This document shows positions 33,189-41,907 of a DNA stretch of 64,000 nucleotides, piece by piece. The stretch's first letter is position 1. Each line of letters begins with the position of its first letter. Below the pieces are notes generated by a model that saw only the letters and a program-made list of their open reading frames with translations, had not been told where the DNA came from and did not search any database. Origin of the DNA: Clostridiales bacterium (GTDB lineage: Bacteria; Bacillota; Clostridia; Lachnospirales; Lachnospiraceae); NCBI GenBank assembly GCA_019420275.1, contig JAHZHN010000011.1, positions 29,622-93,621 of the forward strand, in the 5' to 3' direction. The translations under genes and the position numbers were made by a program.

Positions 33189-34165
33189 CACTCATTTTCC
33201 TTTGATATCACCTGGTTCATTGTTTTATACAAGGCCGGATGATTGTCTGCTTTCATCACAATAGATATATAATCATCCCCATCCTTATTCTCTGTCAACA
33301 GGACAAGACAAGCCCCCGCTTCTGTCGTCGTTCCCGTCTTTCCTCCTACTAGAGAAATCTGATTTGGAAGTGCATATTCTCCTGTCAGATATTCATCTGT
33401 AGAAGACATATCATAAGCCTGTAAATTGCCGGAAGCATTTTTATACTCGATATAGCTGCTTGCCTTTGAAGCAATATCGAAGTACTCATTGTGTTTTACC
33501 AGCTCTTTAAAGATCAGATACAGATCATAGGCGGTTGTATAATGATCCTTCTCGTGGAGTCCATGAGGATTAGCAAAGTGAGTTCCTGTCGCTCCCAGCT
33601 CTTTTGCTCTCTCATTCATCATATCAACAAATTTATCTTCACTTCCAGCAACTTCTTCTGCAAGAGCCACTGCAGCATCGTTGGCCGACATAACAATAAG
33701 ACCATTCAGCAAAGATTCTACAGAAAGCTTGTCTCCTTTTTTCAAATGCATCGCAACCGCGGCACTGTCATCAAATGTAATATCATGCTTGATCGTCACC
33801 TCAGTGTCCAGATCCAGATTCTCCAAAACCAGCAGCGCTGTCATAATCTTCGTTGTACTTGCCGGATAGGTCCGATCAAAAATATTCTGACTGACGACCA
33901 TTTCATTGGTTTCATTATTGACCAGCAGTACCTCCTTAGCATTATCATATTTTGTCTTTGTGGTATCCTCTTTTGAAACAACAGCTGCCTGGGAAGCTTT
34001 AGTCTGCCACCGGCTTGTCAGCACCTTGTCCTTGATTTCAAATTTATTTTTCTCAAAATGCGCGTCATATGATGAATCCAGGTTCACCACCCGGTCTGCC
34101 AGAGTGCATCCCGGAAGAAAGATCATCAATAATGACATGCAGCAACAAATTATTTTTTTCTTCAT
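33188..34165 (-). CDS. D-alanyl-D-alanine carboxypeptidase (DacF-like), lipoprotein
   Basis: A 325-residue class C low-molecular-weight PBP, trimming peptidoglycan pentapeptides. The active motifs are Ser-x-x-Lys in YPASTTKIMTALL, Ser-x-Asn in MSANDAAVALAE and KTG in LVGGKTGTTTEAGA. The N-terminus is a lipoprotein signal with a lipobox-like FLPGC. The C-terminal PBP5 domain is missing. No Shine-Dalgarno sequence is visible before the ATG, which lies just after the mgsA terminator. Confidence 0.92.
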   Translation of the reverse strand: MKKKIICCCMSLLMIFLPGCTLADRVVNLDSSYDAHFEKNKFEIKDKVLTSRWQTKASQAAVVSKEDTTKTKYDNAKEVLLVNNETNEMVVSQNIFDRTYPASTTKIMTALLVLENLDLDTEVTIKHDITFDDSAAVAMHLKKGDKLSVESLLNGLIVMSANDAAVALAEEVAGSEDKFVDMMNERAKELGATGTHFANPHGLHEKDHYTTAYDLYLIFKELVKHNEYFDIASKASSYIEYKNASGNLQAYDMSSTDEYLTGEYALPNQISLVGGKTGTTTEAGACLVLLTENKDGDDYISIVMKADNHPALYKTMNQVISKENE

Positions 34166-34177
34166 ATGCTTTTTTGC

Positions 34178-34203
34178 AAAAAAAGACCGTCAGACGACAG
34201 TCT
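34178..34203 (-). terminator. Intrinsic terminator after mgsA, abutting dacF
   Basis: An 8-bp stem with one G-T pair (AGACCGTC 34184-34191, GACAGTCT 34196-34203) and a 4-base loop is followed by seven T residues on the minus strand. The dacF start codon is only about 13 bases beyond the stem-loop tail. Confidence 0.75.
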
Positions 34204-34594
34204 ATTTATACATGTTCCTCCAATCTAAGTCTCCTCTGTCTAATGCAAGTATCAATACTTCCGCTGTGGGCAGGTTTGTGGCACATGGTATATTATATTT
34301 GTCGCAGAGACTCAGCACGTTGTAAAAATCAGGAGTCCGTTTCTGGTTCGCCGGATCCTGCAGAAAAATCAACAAATCGATCTCATTATTTGAAATCTTT
34401 GAGCCCATCTGCTGCATGCCTCCGAAATGTCCGATCAGAAGCTTATGGATTTTCAGATTGGTCACTTCTTCAATCACGCGTCCTGTAGTACCCGTCGCAT
34501 AAAGCTTATGCTTTCTTAGGATATCCTGGTACGCAATACATAAATTCTGCATCAGATTTTTTTTGCCGTCATGAGCCACTAATCCTACATTCAT
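34202..34594 (-). CDS. mgsA: Methylglyoxal synthase-like protein with altered active site
   Basis: A 130-residue member of the MgsA family, whose members convert dihydroxyacetone phosphate to methylglyoxal. The fold signatures are clear (VGLVAHDGKK, LYATGTTGRVIEE, IDLLIFLQDP, NIPCATNLPTAE). However, the catalytic Asp of the GGDQQ motif (Asp71 in E. coli) is Met60 here (GGMQQMG). The PHxPD segment holding His98 is KRTPD, with a one-residue gap. The protein is therefore likely inactive or altered. It is the last gene of the cell-shape operon and is followed by a terminator. Confidence 0.88.
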   Translation of the reverse strand: MNVGLVAHDGKKNLMQNLCIAYQDILRKHKLYATGTTGRVIEEVTNLKIHKLLIGHFGGMQQMGSKISNNEIDLLIFLQDPANQKRTPDFYNVLSLCDKYNIPCATNLPTAEVLILALDRGDLDWRNMYK

Positions 34595-34603
34595 ATGATC
34601 CTC

Positions 34604-35719
34604 CTAATATCTGTTTCCTTGTAAATTAATATTTAACAGCAGTCCTATACATATAGACGCCGACAAAACGGAACTTAATCCATAACTGATAAATGGAAGC
34701 GGAAGCCCCGTATTCGGCATAACACCTGTCGCAACGCCGATATTGATGAAAGACTGGAATCCCATATAGCTGGCAATTCCAATCGCCACTAACATGCCTT
34801 CCCGATTGTCCGCTTTTCTTGCAATCTGAATACACTGCAGCACTAGAATCAACAGCACCACGATCACGATGACACATCCTACGAATCCAAATTCTTCTCC
34901 CACTACGGAGAAAATAAAGTCCGTCTGCTGCTCGGACACGAGATTTACATCACTGGAAGATACATCTGATATAGTGTTGCTTCCGAAACCTTTCCCAAAC
35001 AGTCCCCCAGACCCAATGGCCATCACCGAATTATTGGTCTGCAAAGCTGTGGAATCCGCATAATCTTCCGGATGCAGGAAAGACATGATTCGCTCTACCT
35101 GATGATTCTTGAGAAGAATCTGATACGGCTGCTGCACATACCATAAAAATACCGCAAGCAGAGGAACTCCTACTGCCACGACTCTTACAATCAGTTTGGA
35201 ATCCAACCCTGCCACAAAGACCATGGCAATTACGATAAAACAGATGTCTAATGTTGTTGACAAGTTTGGCTGCTGCAAGATCATATACAGCGGCGGCGCA
35301 CAGATCAATATAAGTTTCCCAAGGGTTTTAGGCTCACTTAAGTCATCCTCATGCCGCATCAAAAAAGCTGTAACAACAATGATCATAATAATCTTCGTAA
35401 GTTCGGAAGGCTGAAAAGTCCCCAAAGGTCCAAGAGAAAACCAGCGCTTAGCATTGTTAACTTCTCTTCCAAACAGCTTGACTCCGATCAGTAAGATCAT
35501 ATTGATCACATACAGCGGCACTGCGTTTTTCGTAAAAATCTGGAAATCGATCAGTGAGACTATAACCATAACGATCAGTCCCATGATCAGTCCCATGGCC
35601 TGCTTCGGCACATAAGAGGCATCTGCGCTGTGAATAAAAATCAGCCCCATAATGCCAAGAACCAGAACATTGATGATTAATTTGAAATTATAATTCTTCA
35701 GTCGATAGTTTCGCAACAT
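34604..35719 (-). CDS. rodA: Rod-shape SEDS glycosyltransferase RodA
   Basis: A 371-residue polytopic SEDS protein with about ten membrane helices. The RodA/FtsW signatures GREVNNAKRWFSLGPLGTFQPSELTKI, IGSGGLFGKGFG and EQQTDFIFSVVGEEFGFVG are present. It polymerises lipid II together with the class B PBP encoded in the same operon. It sits 13 bases after minE and 10 bases before the methylglyoxal synthase-like gene. Confidence 0.96.
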   Translation of the reverse strand: MLRNYRLKNYNFKLIINVLVLGIMGLIFIHSADASYVPKQAMGLIMGLIVMVIVSLIDFQIFTKNAVPLYVINMILLIGVKLFGREVNNAKRWFSLGPLGTFQPSELTKIIMIIVVTAFLMRHEDDLSEPKTLGKLILICAPPLYMILQQPNLSTTLDICFIVIAMVFVAGLDSKLIVRVVAVGVPLLAVFLWYVQQPYQILLKNHQVERIMSFLHPEDYADSTALQTNNSVMAIGSGGLFGKGFGSNTISDVSSSDVNLVSEQQTDFIFSVVGEEFGFVGCVIVIVVLLILVLQCIQIARKADNREGMLVAIGIASYMGFQSFINIGVATGVMPNTGLPLPFISYGLSSVLSASICIGLLLNINLQGNRY

Positions 35720-35732
35720 CTCTTACTCCATG

Positions 35733-35993
35733 TCATTTTTTCAGTTCCCGAATCGGAATATTGGCATACAATGCCGGTCCTTCCGTTTCGTCATGATTTT
35801 GTGTAATCTGAATATCTAACCCCTCGGAATCAATTTCCATATATTTTGAAATCACCTTGATAATATCGTTCTTGATCAATTCCATTGTCTCCGGTGAACA
35901 ATTGGAACGGTCTGAAACAAGCAGAAGTTTCAAACGATCCTTCGCGACTTCCCCTGAACTTTTTTTTCTAAAAAAATTGTCAAATATTCCCAT
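35733..35993 (-). CDS. minE: Cell division topological factor MinE
   Basis: An 86-residue MinE. The N-terminal membrane-targeting and MinD-binding segment (MGIFDNFF, RLKLLLVSDRSNCSP) and the dimerisation part (MEIDSEGLDIQI) match the family. It stimulates MinD ATPase to place the Min system. It lies 15 bases after minD. MinE together with DivIVA in one genome is a clostridial trait. Confidence 0.95.
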   Translation of the reverse strand: MGIFDNFFRKKSSGEVAKDRLKLLLVSDRSNCSPETMELIKNDIIKVISKYMEIDSEGLDIQITQNHDETEGPALYANIPIRELKK

Positions 35994-36008
35994 ATAGTTT
36001 TCTCCCCT

Positions 36009-36794
36009 TTACTTTTTAAATACATTAGCAAGCTTCTGGAAGAACGTAGGCCCTGTAATCTCCATAAACGGTACATCTTCCCCCATAACTCTGCGGCAGA
36101 TATTTGCATAAGCTTTTCCCGCAGGTGTATTGGTTCCAACCAGCGGCTCTCCCTGGTTGGTGGAAATAACGATATTCTCATCATCCGGTACGACTCCGAT
36201 CAGATCAATGGCCAGGATATCCAGTACATCCTCCTTGGAAAGCATATCCCCACGATTCACCATATCCATACGAATTCTATTGATCACAAGATCTATCTTA
36301 TGTATCTCATTAGCCTCCAGCAGGCCGATGATACGATCGGCATCACGGATGGCGGATACCTCTGGTGTCGTTACAATGATCGCGCGGTCCGCTCCGGAAA
36401 TCGCGTTCTTGAAGCCCTGTTCAATTCCTGCCGGACAATCGAGAATGATATAATCAAACTCATCTTTCAGCTCATCTACCAGTTTTTCCATCTGCTCCGG
36501 ATTTACAGATGTCTTGTCCCGTGTCTGTGCTGACGGCAGTAAAAACAGATTCGGATATTTTTTATCCTTAATCAAAGCCTGTTTCATGCGGCAGTTCCCT
36601 TCCACCACATCCACAAGATTGTATACAATACGATTCTCAAGTCCCATAACTACATCCAGATTTCTAAGACCGATATCTGTATCGATCAAAACGACTTTTT
36701 TCCCTTCTTTCGCAAGACCCGTCCCCACATTTGCCGTGGTCGTAGTCTTCCCAACACCACCTTTTCCAGATGTAATAACAATCACTTCACTCAT
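36009..36794 (-). CDS. minD: Septum site-determining ATPase MinD
   Basis: A 261-residue ParA-type ATPase. The deviant Walker A is TSGKGGVGKTTTTAN, followed by VVLIDTDIGLRNLD and LDCPAGIEQG. The C-terminus ends in an amphipathic membrane-targeting helix (FFQKLANVFKK). The ATG at 36794 is chosen because GGAGG lies 8 bases before it. It recruits MinC to membranes. Confidence 0.96.
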   Translation of the reverse strand: MSEVIVITSGKGGVGKTTTTANVGTGLAKEGKKVVLIDTDIGLRNLDVVMGLENRIVYNLVDVVEGNCRMKQALIKDKKYPNLFLLPSAQTRDKTSVNPEQMEKLVDELKDEFDYIILDCPAGIEQGFKNAISGADRAIIVTTPEVSAIRDADRIIGLLEANEIHKIDLVINRIRMDMVNRGDMLSKEDVLDILAIDLIGVVPDDENIVISTNQGEPLVGTNTPAGKAYANICRRVMGEDVPFMEITGPTFFQKLANVFKK

Positions 36795-36812
36795 TTTATT
36801 ATCCTCCATTCC

Positions 36813-37550
36813 CTATACGGTGATTTCATTTAAGAGCGCTTTCGATATGGGCTCGATATATATGTTTCCATCTTCCACAAACGCTATCTGCGCTTCCATC
36901 GGCTGGGTGTCGCTCTTTCCCCTGCCGAATTTTCTCTTCTTTTTATCTTTTTCTCCATCAGAACATCTTGCAATCAGACTGCCGATCCTGATCTGCATCG
37001 GCTGCATGTCAAGTGCTGCGATAAAAGCTCTCTCATCCCCGTCAGTCCCTGCGAAAACATTTCCTTTTGCGCAGCCAAGAATGACAACATTCCCCTTTGC
37101 CTTCACTGCGGCTCCCGGATTAATATCCCCAACAACAACAACGCTTCCGTCAGATTCCAGGCTCTGTCCGGATCGAAGCGTTCCCTTATAAAACTGTCCT
37201 TCGCCTACTTTAAAATCTGTCTGTCCTCCCCTCCTGGAATCCTCTTTCGGCCGGAGTCTGGCTTCTACCGCTTCACGGAACGCTGTGTCTATCAGTTGAT
37301 CATCTTCCATCACATAAGCAATTGTCAAAGCACTGTTCTGAAAGATAACTTCAATCATCTCTTCTACCTGATCTGACGTTAGTCTCCTTCCTTCGATTTT
37401 AACCGCAATCTGTTTTTTGCTGTTAAAAAACTCTTTGGCCTGATGGAACTTCTCTCCAATCTTTTCGATCAGAGAGGGAAAATCCATATTCGGATCCAGC
37501 ACGATCGTCAGTCCAAAATCATTTCCTTTTAACAAAACCGGACTTTTCAT
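36813..37550 (-). CDS. minC: Septum site-determining protein MinC
   Basis: A protein of about 245 residues. The N-terminal FtsZ-inhibiting domain is poorly conserved. The C-terminal beta-helix domain (YKGTLRSGQSLESDGSVVVVGDINPGAAVKAKGNVVILG) is diagnostic. The ATG at 37550 has AGGA 6 bases upstream. It lies between PBP2 and minD, in the common order mreBCD-pbp-minCD. Confidence 0.93.
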   Translation of the reverse strand: MKSPVLLKGNDFGLTIVLDPNMDFPSLIEKIGEKFHQAKEFFNSKKQIAVKIEGRRLTSDQVEEMIEVIFQNSALTIAYVMEDDQLIDTAFREAVEARLRPKEDSRRGGQTDFKVGEGQFYKGTLRSGQSLESDGSVVVVGDINPGAAVKAKGNVVILGCAKGNVFAGTDGDERAFIAALDMQPMQIRIGSLIARCSDGEKDKKKRKFGRGKSDTQPMEAQIAFVEDGNIYIEPISKALLNEITV

Positions 37551-37568
37551 ACGATTCCTCACTCTCCA

Positions 37569-40484
37569 TTAATCTCCTGATACACCTGAAGCTGCCTCTG
37601 CGGCAGTGTTATTATTCTTCTCTAGCTGTGTCTTAGCATTATCATCTGCAAAATAATAATCATAAATATCTTTTGCCAAGGATGCTGCGTTAGACGATGT
37701 ATATCCGAACGGAATAACAGCGGTTACTGATACTTCCGGATTTTCATATGGTCCATAGGAAATGAACAATGCGTGGTTTGGACGGGTTCTGTCTTCCTGA
37801 GCCGTTCCTGTCTTTCCTGCGATCTGATAATTCACTCCGCTGAATATGCTGCTTACAGAACTGTTTGCCCCAGTTACAACCCTGCGCATTCCTGACTGCA
37901 CGGCATCCCAGTACTTGCTGTCATAATTCAGCTGACGTACTTTTTTAACACCATAGTTTTTCACAGTTTTTCCATTCTCATCTGTAATCTTGTCCATAAT
38001 ACTCAGGTCATACACCGTTCCTCGATTAGACAATGTTGTCACGTAATTTGAAATCTGGCTTGGTGTATAACTGTTGCTGCCCTGTCCGATCGCAGAACGG
38101 ACGCTTGACTCATCAGATACCTGAGGATCCGCCTCGTCCAGCTCAATTCCTGATTTTTTATTCAATCCAAGCTGCGTCGCATATTTTTCCAGTAAATCCA
38201 ATCCTTCTTTACTGCTGTATGTTCCGGATTTATTCCCTAATTGATATCCTACCTCATAAAAGAAATAATTACAAGATGCTTCTATCGCTCCAGAGACATT
38301 TTTACTGCCATGATGACTTGGATAAATCCAGCATTTTGCCGCTGGAGTAATTTTATCATATAATCCAGTGCAGTTTATGGTGGTTTGTGTCGAAATCACA
38401 CCTTCATTTAATCCTGCCAGAGCCACCAGAGGTTTGAAGGTAGATCCCGGTGCCGTTTTATGATTCAGTACCTGATTATAAAGCGGCGTTGAAGATGAAT
38501 TTGCCAGCTGACGATAATAGCTGCTGTCTGTTCCGTTTGACAGACGGTTGCTGTCATATCCCGGATAGCTTACCATTGCCTTTACTTTTCCTGTCTTGGA
38601 ATCTGTGATCACTACAGATCCTGAACACGGATCCAGTCCAAGCTGTCCCGGCGTAATTTCAAGATTTTTCAGCTTATTATAAATGAAAGAATAGCTGCTC
38701 AGGGACCCTGTCTTGAGACTGTTGTAATCGCTGTCTTTCTTTTTATCCAGTACACCCTGTTCATAGAGAAGCAGACAAACTTCCTGTCCTGTCAGTTCAC
38801 CAGTATTAATCTTCTGTTCACAGACTGTCATATTGAAATCATCTGCATCAACCAAAGCATCTTCCACATAATTTGCCAGTGCTTTCATAATCTCATCTGT
38901 ATCATTATATTTGCTGCTCACATCCAGATCAGAAATATCAATCCACTCCTGATTGACTGCATATTTCAGAAATGCATTCAGGCTGATCTTCCCATTCTTC
39001 CAATTCTTGTAAGTTGTGTTATCTGTATCAATGGCACTGCTCACCAGGACTTTATTATTTGACAGCAGGCTGTAGACATAATCTGCATAAGCCTGATTTT
39101 CCTCAGTCTCATCTTTATATGCTTTATTGCTGCTTTGTATCATAGTCTTAATCTGCGAAATAGCGGAATCCTCCAGCTTTTGTATCTTTCGATACATTTT
39201 CTTTTCATAATCTGTAGCGTCATCCCCATTCATATTTTCCAGGTCAATGACTCCATTTCCGATCAGTGCATAATAAGCTTTTTTGATTGGAATACGAATA
39301 TTATCGCTGTCATTTCCTGCGGAATCAGAAGGAGTCAGTTTAGACAGAACAATTCCCGCAATCTTTCTCTCCAGCAGATTGTAAACATATTCCTGCAGCT
39401 CACTGTCAATGGACAATGTCACATTATTTCCTGTTCCCGCCTTCACTGTTTTTGAAGTCTTGATCACTTTTCCCACATTATCAACGATCAAAGTTTGACT
39501 TCCGCTGTTGCCGTGGAGGTAAGTCTCAAGTTCTTTTTCGATTCCTGCCTTCCCAACCGTTTCATCACTGGAATAATAATCTGCATCTGATTCTTCTTTT
39601 CCTTTATTATAAGTTTCGAGCTCATCTGTATTAGCCGTTCCTGTATAACCAATCACATGGGACATAGCCTCACTGCTGTTGTAGACTCTCACAGATTTTG
39701 TGCTGATATCAATTCCCGGAAGTTCACTGCTTCTTTCTTCGATTTCTGCAATACTCTTATTGCTGATCTCCGTTGCAATGGTTACCTGCATATACTGAGA
39801 ATAACGACTCTGAAAGGCACTGTACCGTACAGACATGATCTTTAAAGCCTCCTCGTCGGAATACTTATCATCAATATCAAACATTTTACCGACTCCCGGA
39901 GACCCCATAGTTCCATTACGCAGATATTCAAAAACTTCTTCCGCAGTAGCATTCAGCTGCTGCTGTCTTAATTTTTTCTCATCTGCTGTAAGTCCGGACG
40001 TATCCGTTCCGATTCCAAATACATCTCTCTTGAATTTCTTAAGGGTAGAGCCTGTCTCTGTAAAACGGAATTTCCCGCTTCCCGTAATTTCAATCGGAAT
40101 TTCATTAATAAAATCATCTCCGTTCTTTTCAAGAATTTTGATTACCTTATAAATGACTTTATTTTTTTCATAATTTTCCGATGTACCATTTTGTTTCGCT
40201 AGATCCTGGAACTCATCATCACTTTGGAATGTTACCGTATAGACCAGCTTGTTGTAAGCCAGCAGTTTGCCATTGCAGTCATAAATATTTCCCCTTGTTC
40301 CGGATGTCTTAACTGTTCTTTCTACCTGGTATGTAAAATCCTGCTGATAGGACCCTCCCTGTACGATTTGAAGAACAAACACCCTGGTCACAAGGATACA
40401 AAACAATCCTGCAAATAAAACAGTAAGCGCAAGTATCCTGTTTGATAAAATTTTCTCTACTCGTTGATAAATTTTTCGTAACAC
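37569..40484 (-). CDS. mrdA: Class B penicillin-binding protein 2 with large insertion
   Basis: A 971-residue elongation-specific transpeptidase, much longer than the usual 600-720. It starts with GTG, one base overlapping the mreD stop, with AAGGAG 9 bases upstream. An N-terminal membrane helix and the PBP dimerisation domain (TRGNIYDCNGKLLAYN) precede the transpeptidase domain. The active residues are Ser681 in APGSTFKPL, SCN at 737-739 and KTG at 891-893. Between the domain's first helix (NVTLSIDSELQEYVYNLL) and GSVVITDSKTGKVKAMVS lies an extra segment of about 240 residues (375-615), mostly helical. It should work with RodA. Confidence 0.94.
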   Translation of the reverse strand: MLRKIYQRVEKILSNRILALTVLFAGLFCILVTRVFVLQIVQGGSYQQDFTYQVERTVKTSGTRGNIYDCNGKLLAYNKLVYTVTFQSDDEFQDLAKQNGTSENYEKNKVIYKVIKILEKNGDDFINEIPIEITGSGKFRFTETGSTLKKFKRDVFGIGTDTSGLTADEKKLRQQQLNATAEEVFEYLRNGTMGSPGVGKMFDIDDKYSDEEALKIMSVRYSAFQSRYSQYMQVTIATEISNKSIAEIEERSSELPGIDISTKSVRVYNSSEAMSHVIGYTGTANTDELETYNKGKEESDADYYSSDETVGKAGIEKELETYLHGNSGSQTLIVDNVGKVIKTSKTVKAGTGNNVTLSIDSELQEYVYNLLERKIAGIVLSKLTPSDSAGNDSDNIRIPIKKAYYALIGNGVIDLENMNGDDATDYEKKMYRKIQKLEDSAISQIKTMIQSSNKAYKDETEENQAYADYVYSLLSNNKVLVSSAIDTDNTTYKNWKNGKISLNAFLKYAVNQEWIDISDLDVSSKYNDTDEIMKALANYVEDALVDADDFNMTVCEQKINTGELTGQEVCLLLYEQGVLDKKKDSDYNSLKTGSLSSYSFIYNKLKNLEITPGQLGLDPCSGSVVITDSKTGKVKAMVSYPGYDSNRLSNGTDSSYYRQLANSSSTPLYNQVLNHKTAPGSTFKPLVALAGLNEGVISTQTTINCTGLYDKITPAAKCWIYPSHHGSKNVSGAIEASCNYFFYEVGYQLGNKSGTYSSKEGLDLLEKYATQLGLNKKSGIELDEADPQVSDESSVRSAIGQGSNSYTPSQISNYVTTLSNRGTVYDLSIMDKITDENGKTVKNYGVKKVRQLNYDSKYWDAVQSGMRRVVTGANSSVSSIFSGVNYQIAGKTGTAQEDRTRPNHALFISYGPYENPEVSVTAVIPFGYTSSNAASLAKDIYDYYFADDNAKTQLEKNNNTAAEAASGVSGD

Positions 40485-40999
40485 TAGAACATACTCCTTT
40501 TCTCGCCATCACTGATCCGCATGCTAATTGCCAAAAGTATTTTATACAGAATCAATGCCACGACTCCGGTATATACCGCTTCCGGAATCATTACATGAAT
40601 CAGATAGGTCAGGAAATGAAATCTTCCCCTCAACGCAAAGAAGAAAAAGAAGATCACAAAACTATACACAAGAGAATTGGCAGCCAGCAGTCCAATCGGC
40701 AGCAAAATCTCGTCTTCATAAAAGCGGGCATGAAACCATCCATTGGCATATCCAAACAGAAGATATAAAACAGCATACTGTCCCAGCACCTCTCCTGAAT
40801 AAATATCGATCAGCAGCCCGCAGACAAAACCAATTACAATTCCTGTCTTCTTACCCCGGATAAATCCCAGCGTCACCGTAAGGATCAAAAGAATATTCGG
40901 GACCACATCCGCCAGTCTGAAAAACTCAAATACAGCAGTCTGAAGCAGAAAGCATATGAGAACAGCCAAAATATAAAATATCACTCTCTTTATACTCAT
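40484..40999 (-). CDS. mreD: Rod-shape determining protein MreD
   Basis: A 171-residue membrane protein with five or six helices (VIFYILAVLICFLLQTAVFEF, VVPNILLILTVTLGFIRG, IGFVCGLLIDIYSG, and later ones). The segments FIRGKKTGIVIGFVCGLLIDIYSG are characteristic of MreD. It belongs to the elongasome with MreC and RodA/PBP2 and sits between their genes. Confidence 0.9.
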   Translation of the reverse strand: MSIKRVIFYILAVLICFLLQTAVFEFFRLADVVPNILLILTVTLGFIRGKKTGIVIGFVCGLLIDIYSGEVLGQYAVLYLLFGYANGWFHARFYEDEILLPIGLLAANSLVYSFVIFFFFFALRGRFHFLTYLIHVMIPEAVYTGVVALILYKILLAISMRISDGEKRSMF

Positions 41000-41011
41000 A
41001 TCTTCCCCCTG

Positions 41012-41878
41012 CTATTCTTTCGTCTCTGTATCCAGAGATTCTGTATTTTTAATATCTGTAATAACCAAAACTTCCTTCAAATGCTTAAAATCCACAACCG
41101 GAGTCACTCTGGCCGTTTTTGTAAGTTTAGTAGAATCCAGCTTAATATCAGAAACCTTTCCGATGGTAATTCCTTCGTTAAATTTGGAACTTATATTAGA
41201 TGTAACCAGCTCGTCTCCATCTTTTACATCCGCATCTTTGTCTATATATACGACTTCCAAATATCCGTCTGCCATCGTGTCCAGACTTCCTCTTACGATA
41301 CACTGATCCGTTGTCTCCAAGAACATGGCACTGACCATGCTGGTATCATTAATGATGGTTCTTACCTTCGCCGTATTTTCCGTCACATCATAGACGATTC
41401 CAACCAATCCATTATCCGCAATAACATTCATATCTTTTTTGATACCGTCTTTGCTTCCCTTGTCTATTGCAAAAATCTGAAACCAGTTTCCAGAGCCTTT
41501 ACTGATTACACGGGCTCCCACCGTATTGTACTCTTTATATTTTTCCTTCAGATCCAGAAGATCCCGAAGTCTCTCAAGCTCTACCTGGTCCTGCTCCAAC
41601 AGGCGGTTCTGCATTCTGAGAGCATCCAGCCGTTCATTGAGCTTATCATTCTCCGTTTTCAATTCACTGTTGGTTTTGTGTTCCTCATTCCAAGAAAAAA
41701 TGGTATTTCCCACCGAATTGATCCCTTTCTGCATCGGCGACAAAACCATCGTGACTACACTCTTGACCGGAGACAACACACCTCCCGCAAACACGCTGAT
41801 TGTCGCCAGAATTCCGCATATCACAAGAAATATCACCAAATAATGTATTGAATTGATCTTCTTCTTTTGCAATTTCAT
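41012..41878 (-). CDS. mreC: Rod-shape determining protein MreC
   Basis: A 288-residue protein with an N-terminal membrane helix (LVIFLVICGILATISVFAGGV), a coiled coil (about residues 65-115) and two beta-barrel domains (GARVISKGSGNWFQIFAIDKGSKDGIKKDMNVI; later TIGKVSDIKLD). It activates PBP2 in the elongasome. It lies 29 bases after the MreB-like gene. Confidence 0.93.
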   Translation of the reverse strand: MKLQKKKINSIHYLVIFLVICGILATISVFAGGVLSPVKSVVTMVLSPMQKGINSVGNTIFSWNEEHKTNSELKTENDKLNERLDALRMQNRLLEQDQVELERLRDLLDLKEKYKEYNTVGARVISKGSGNWFQIFAIDKGSKDGIKKDMNVIADNGLVGIVYDVTENTAKVRTIINDTSMVSAMFLETTDQCIVRGSLDTMADGYLEVVYIDKDADVKDGDELVTSNISSKFNEGITIGKVSDIKLDSTKLTKTARVTPVVDFKHLKEVLVITDIKNTESLDTETKE

Positions 41879-41907
41879 AAAACCATCCTCATTTCCTGTT
41901 TATAGAT

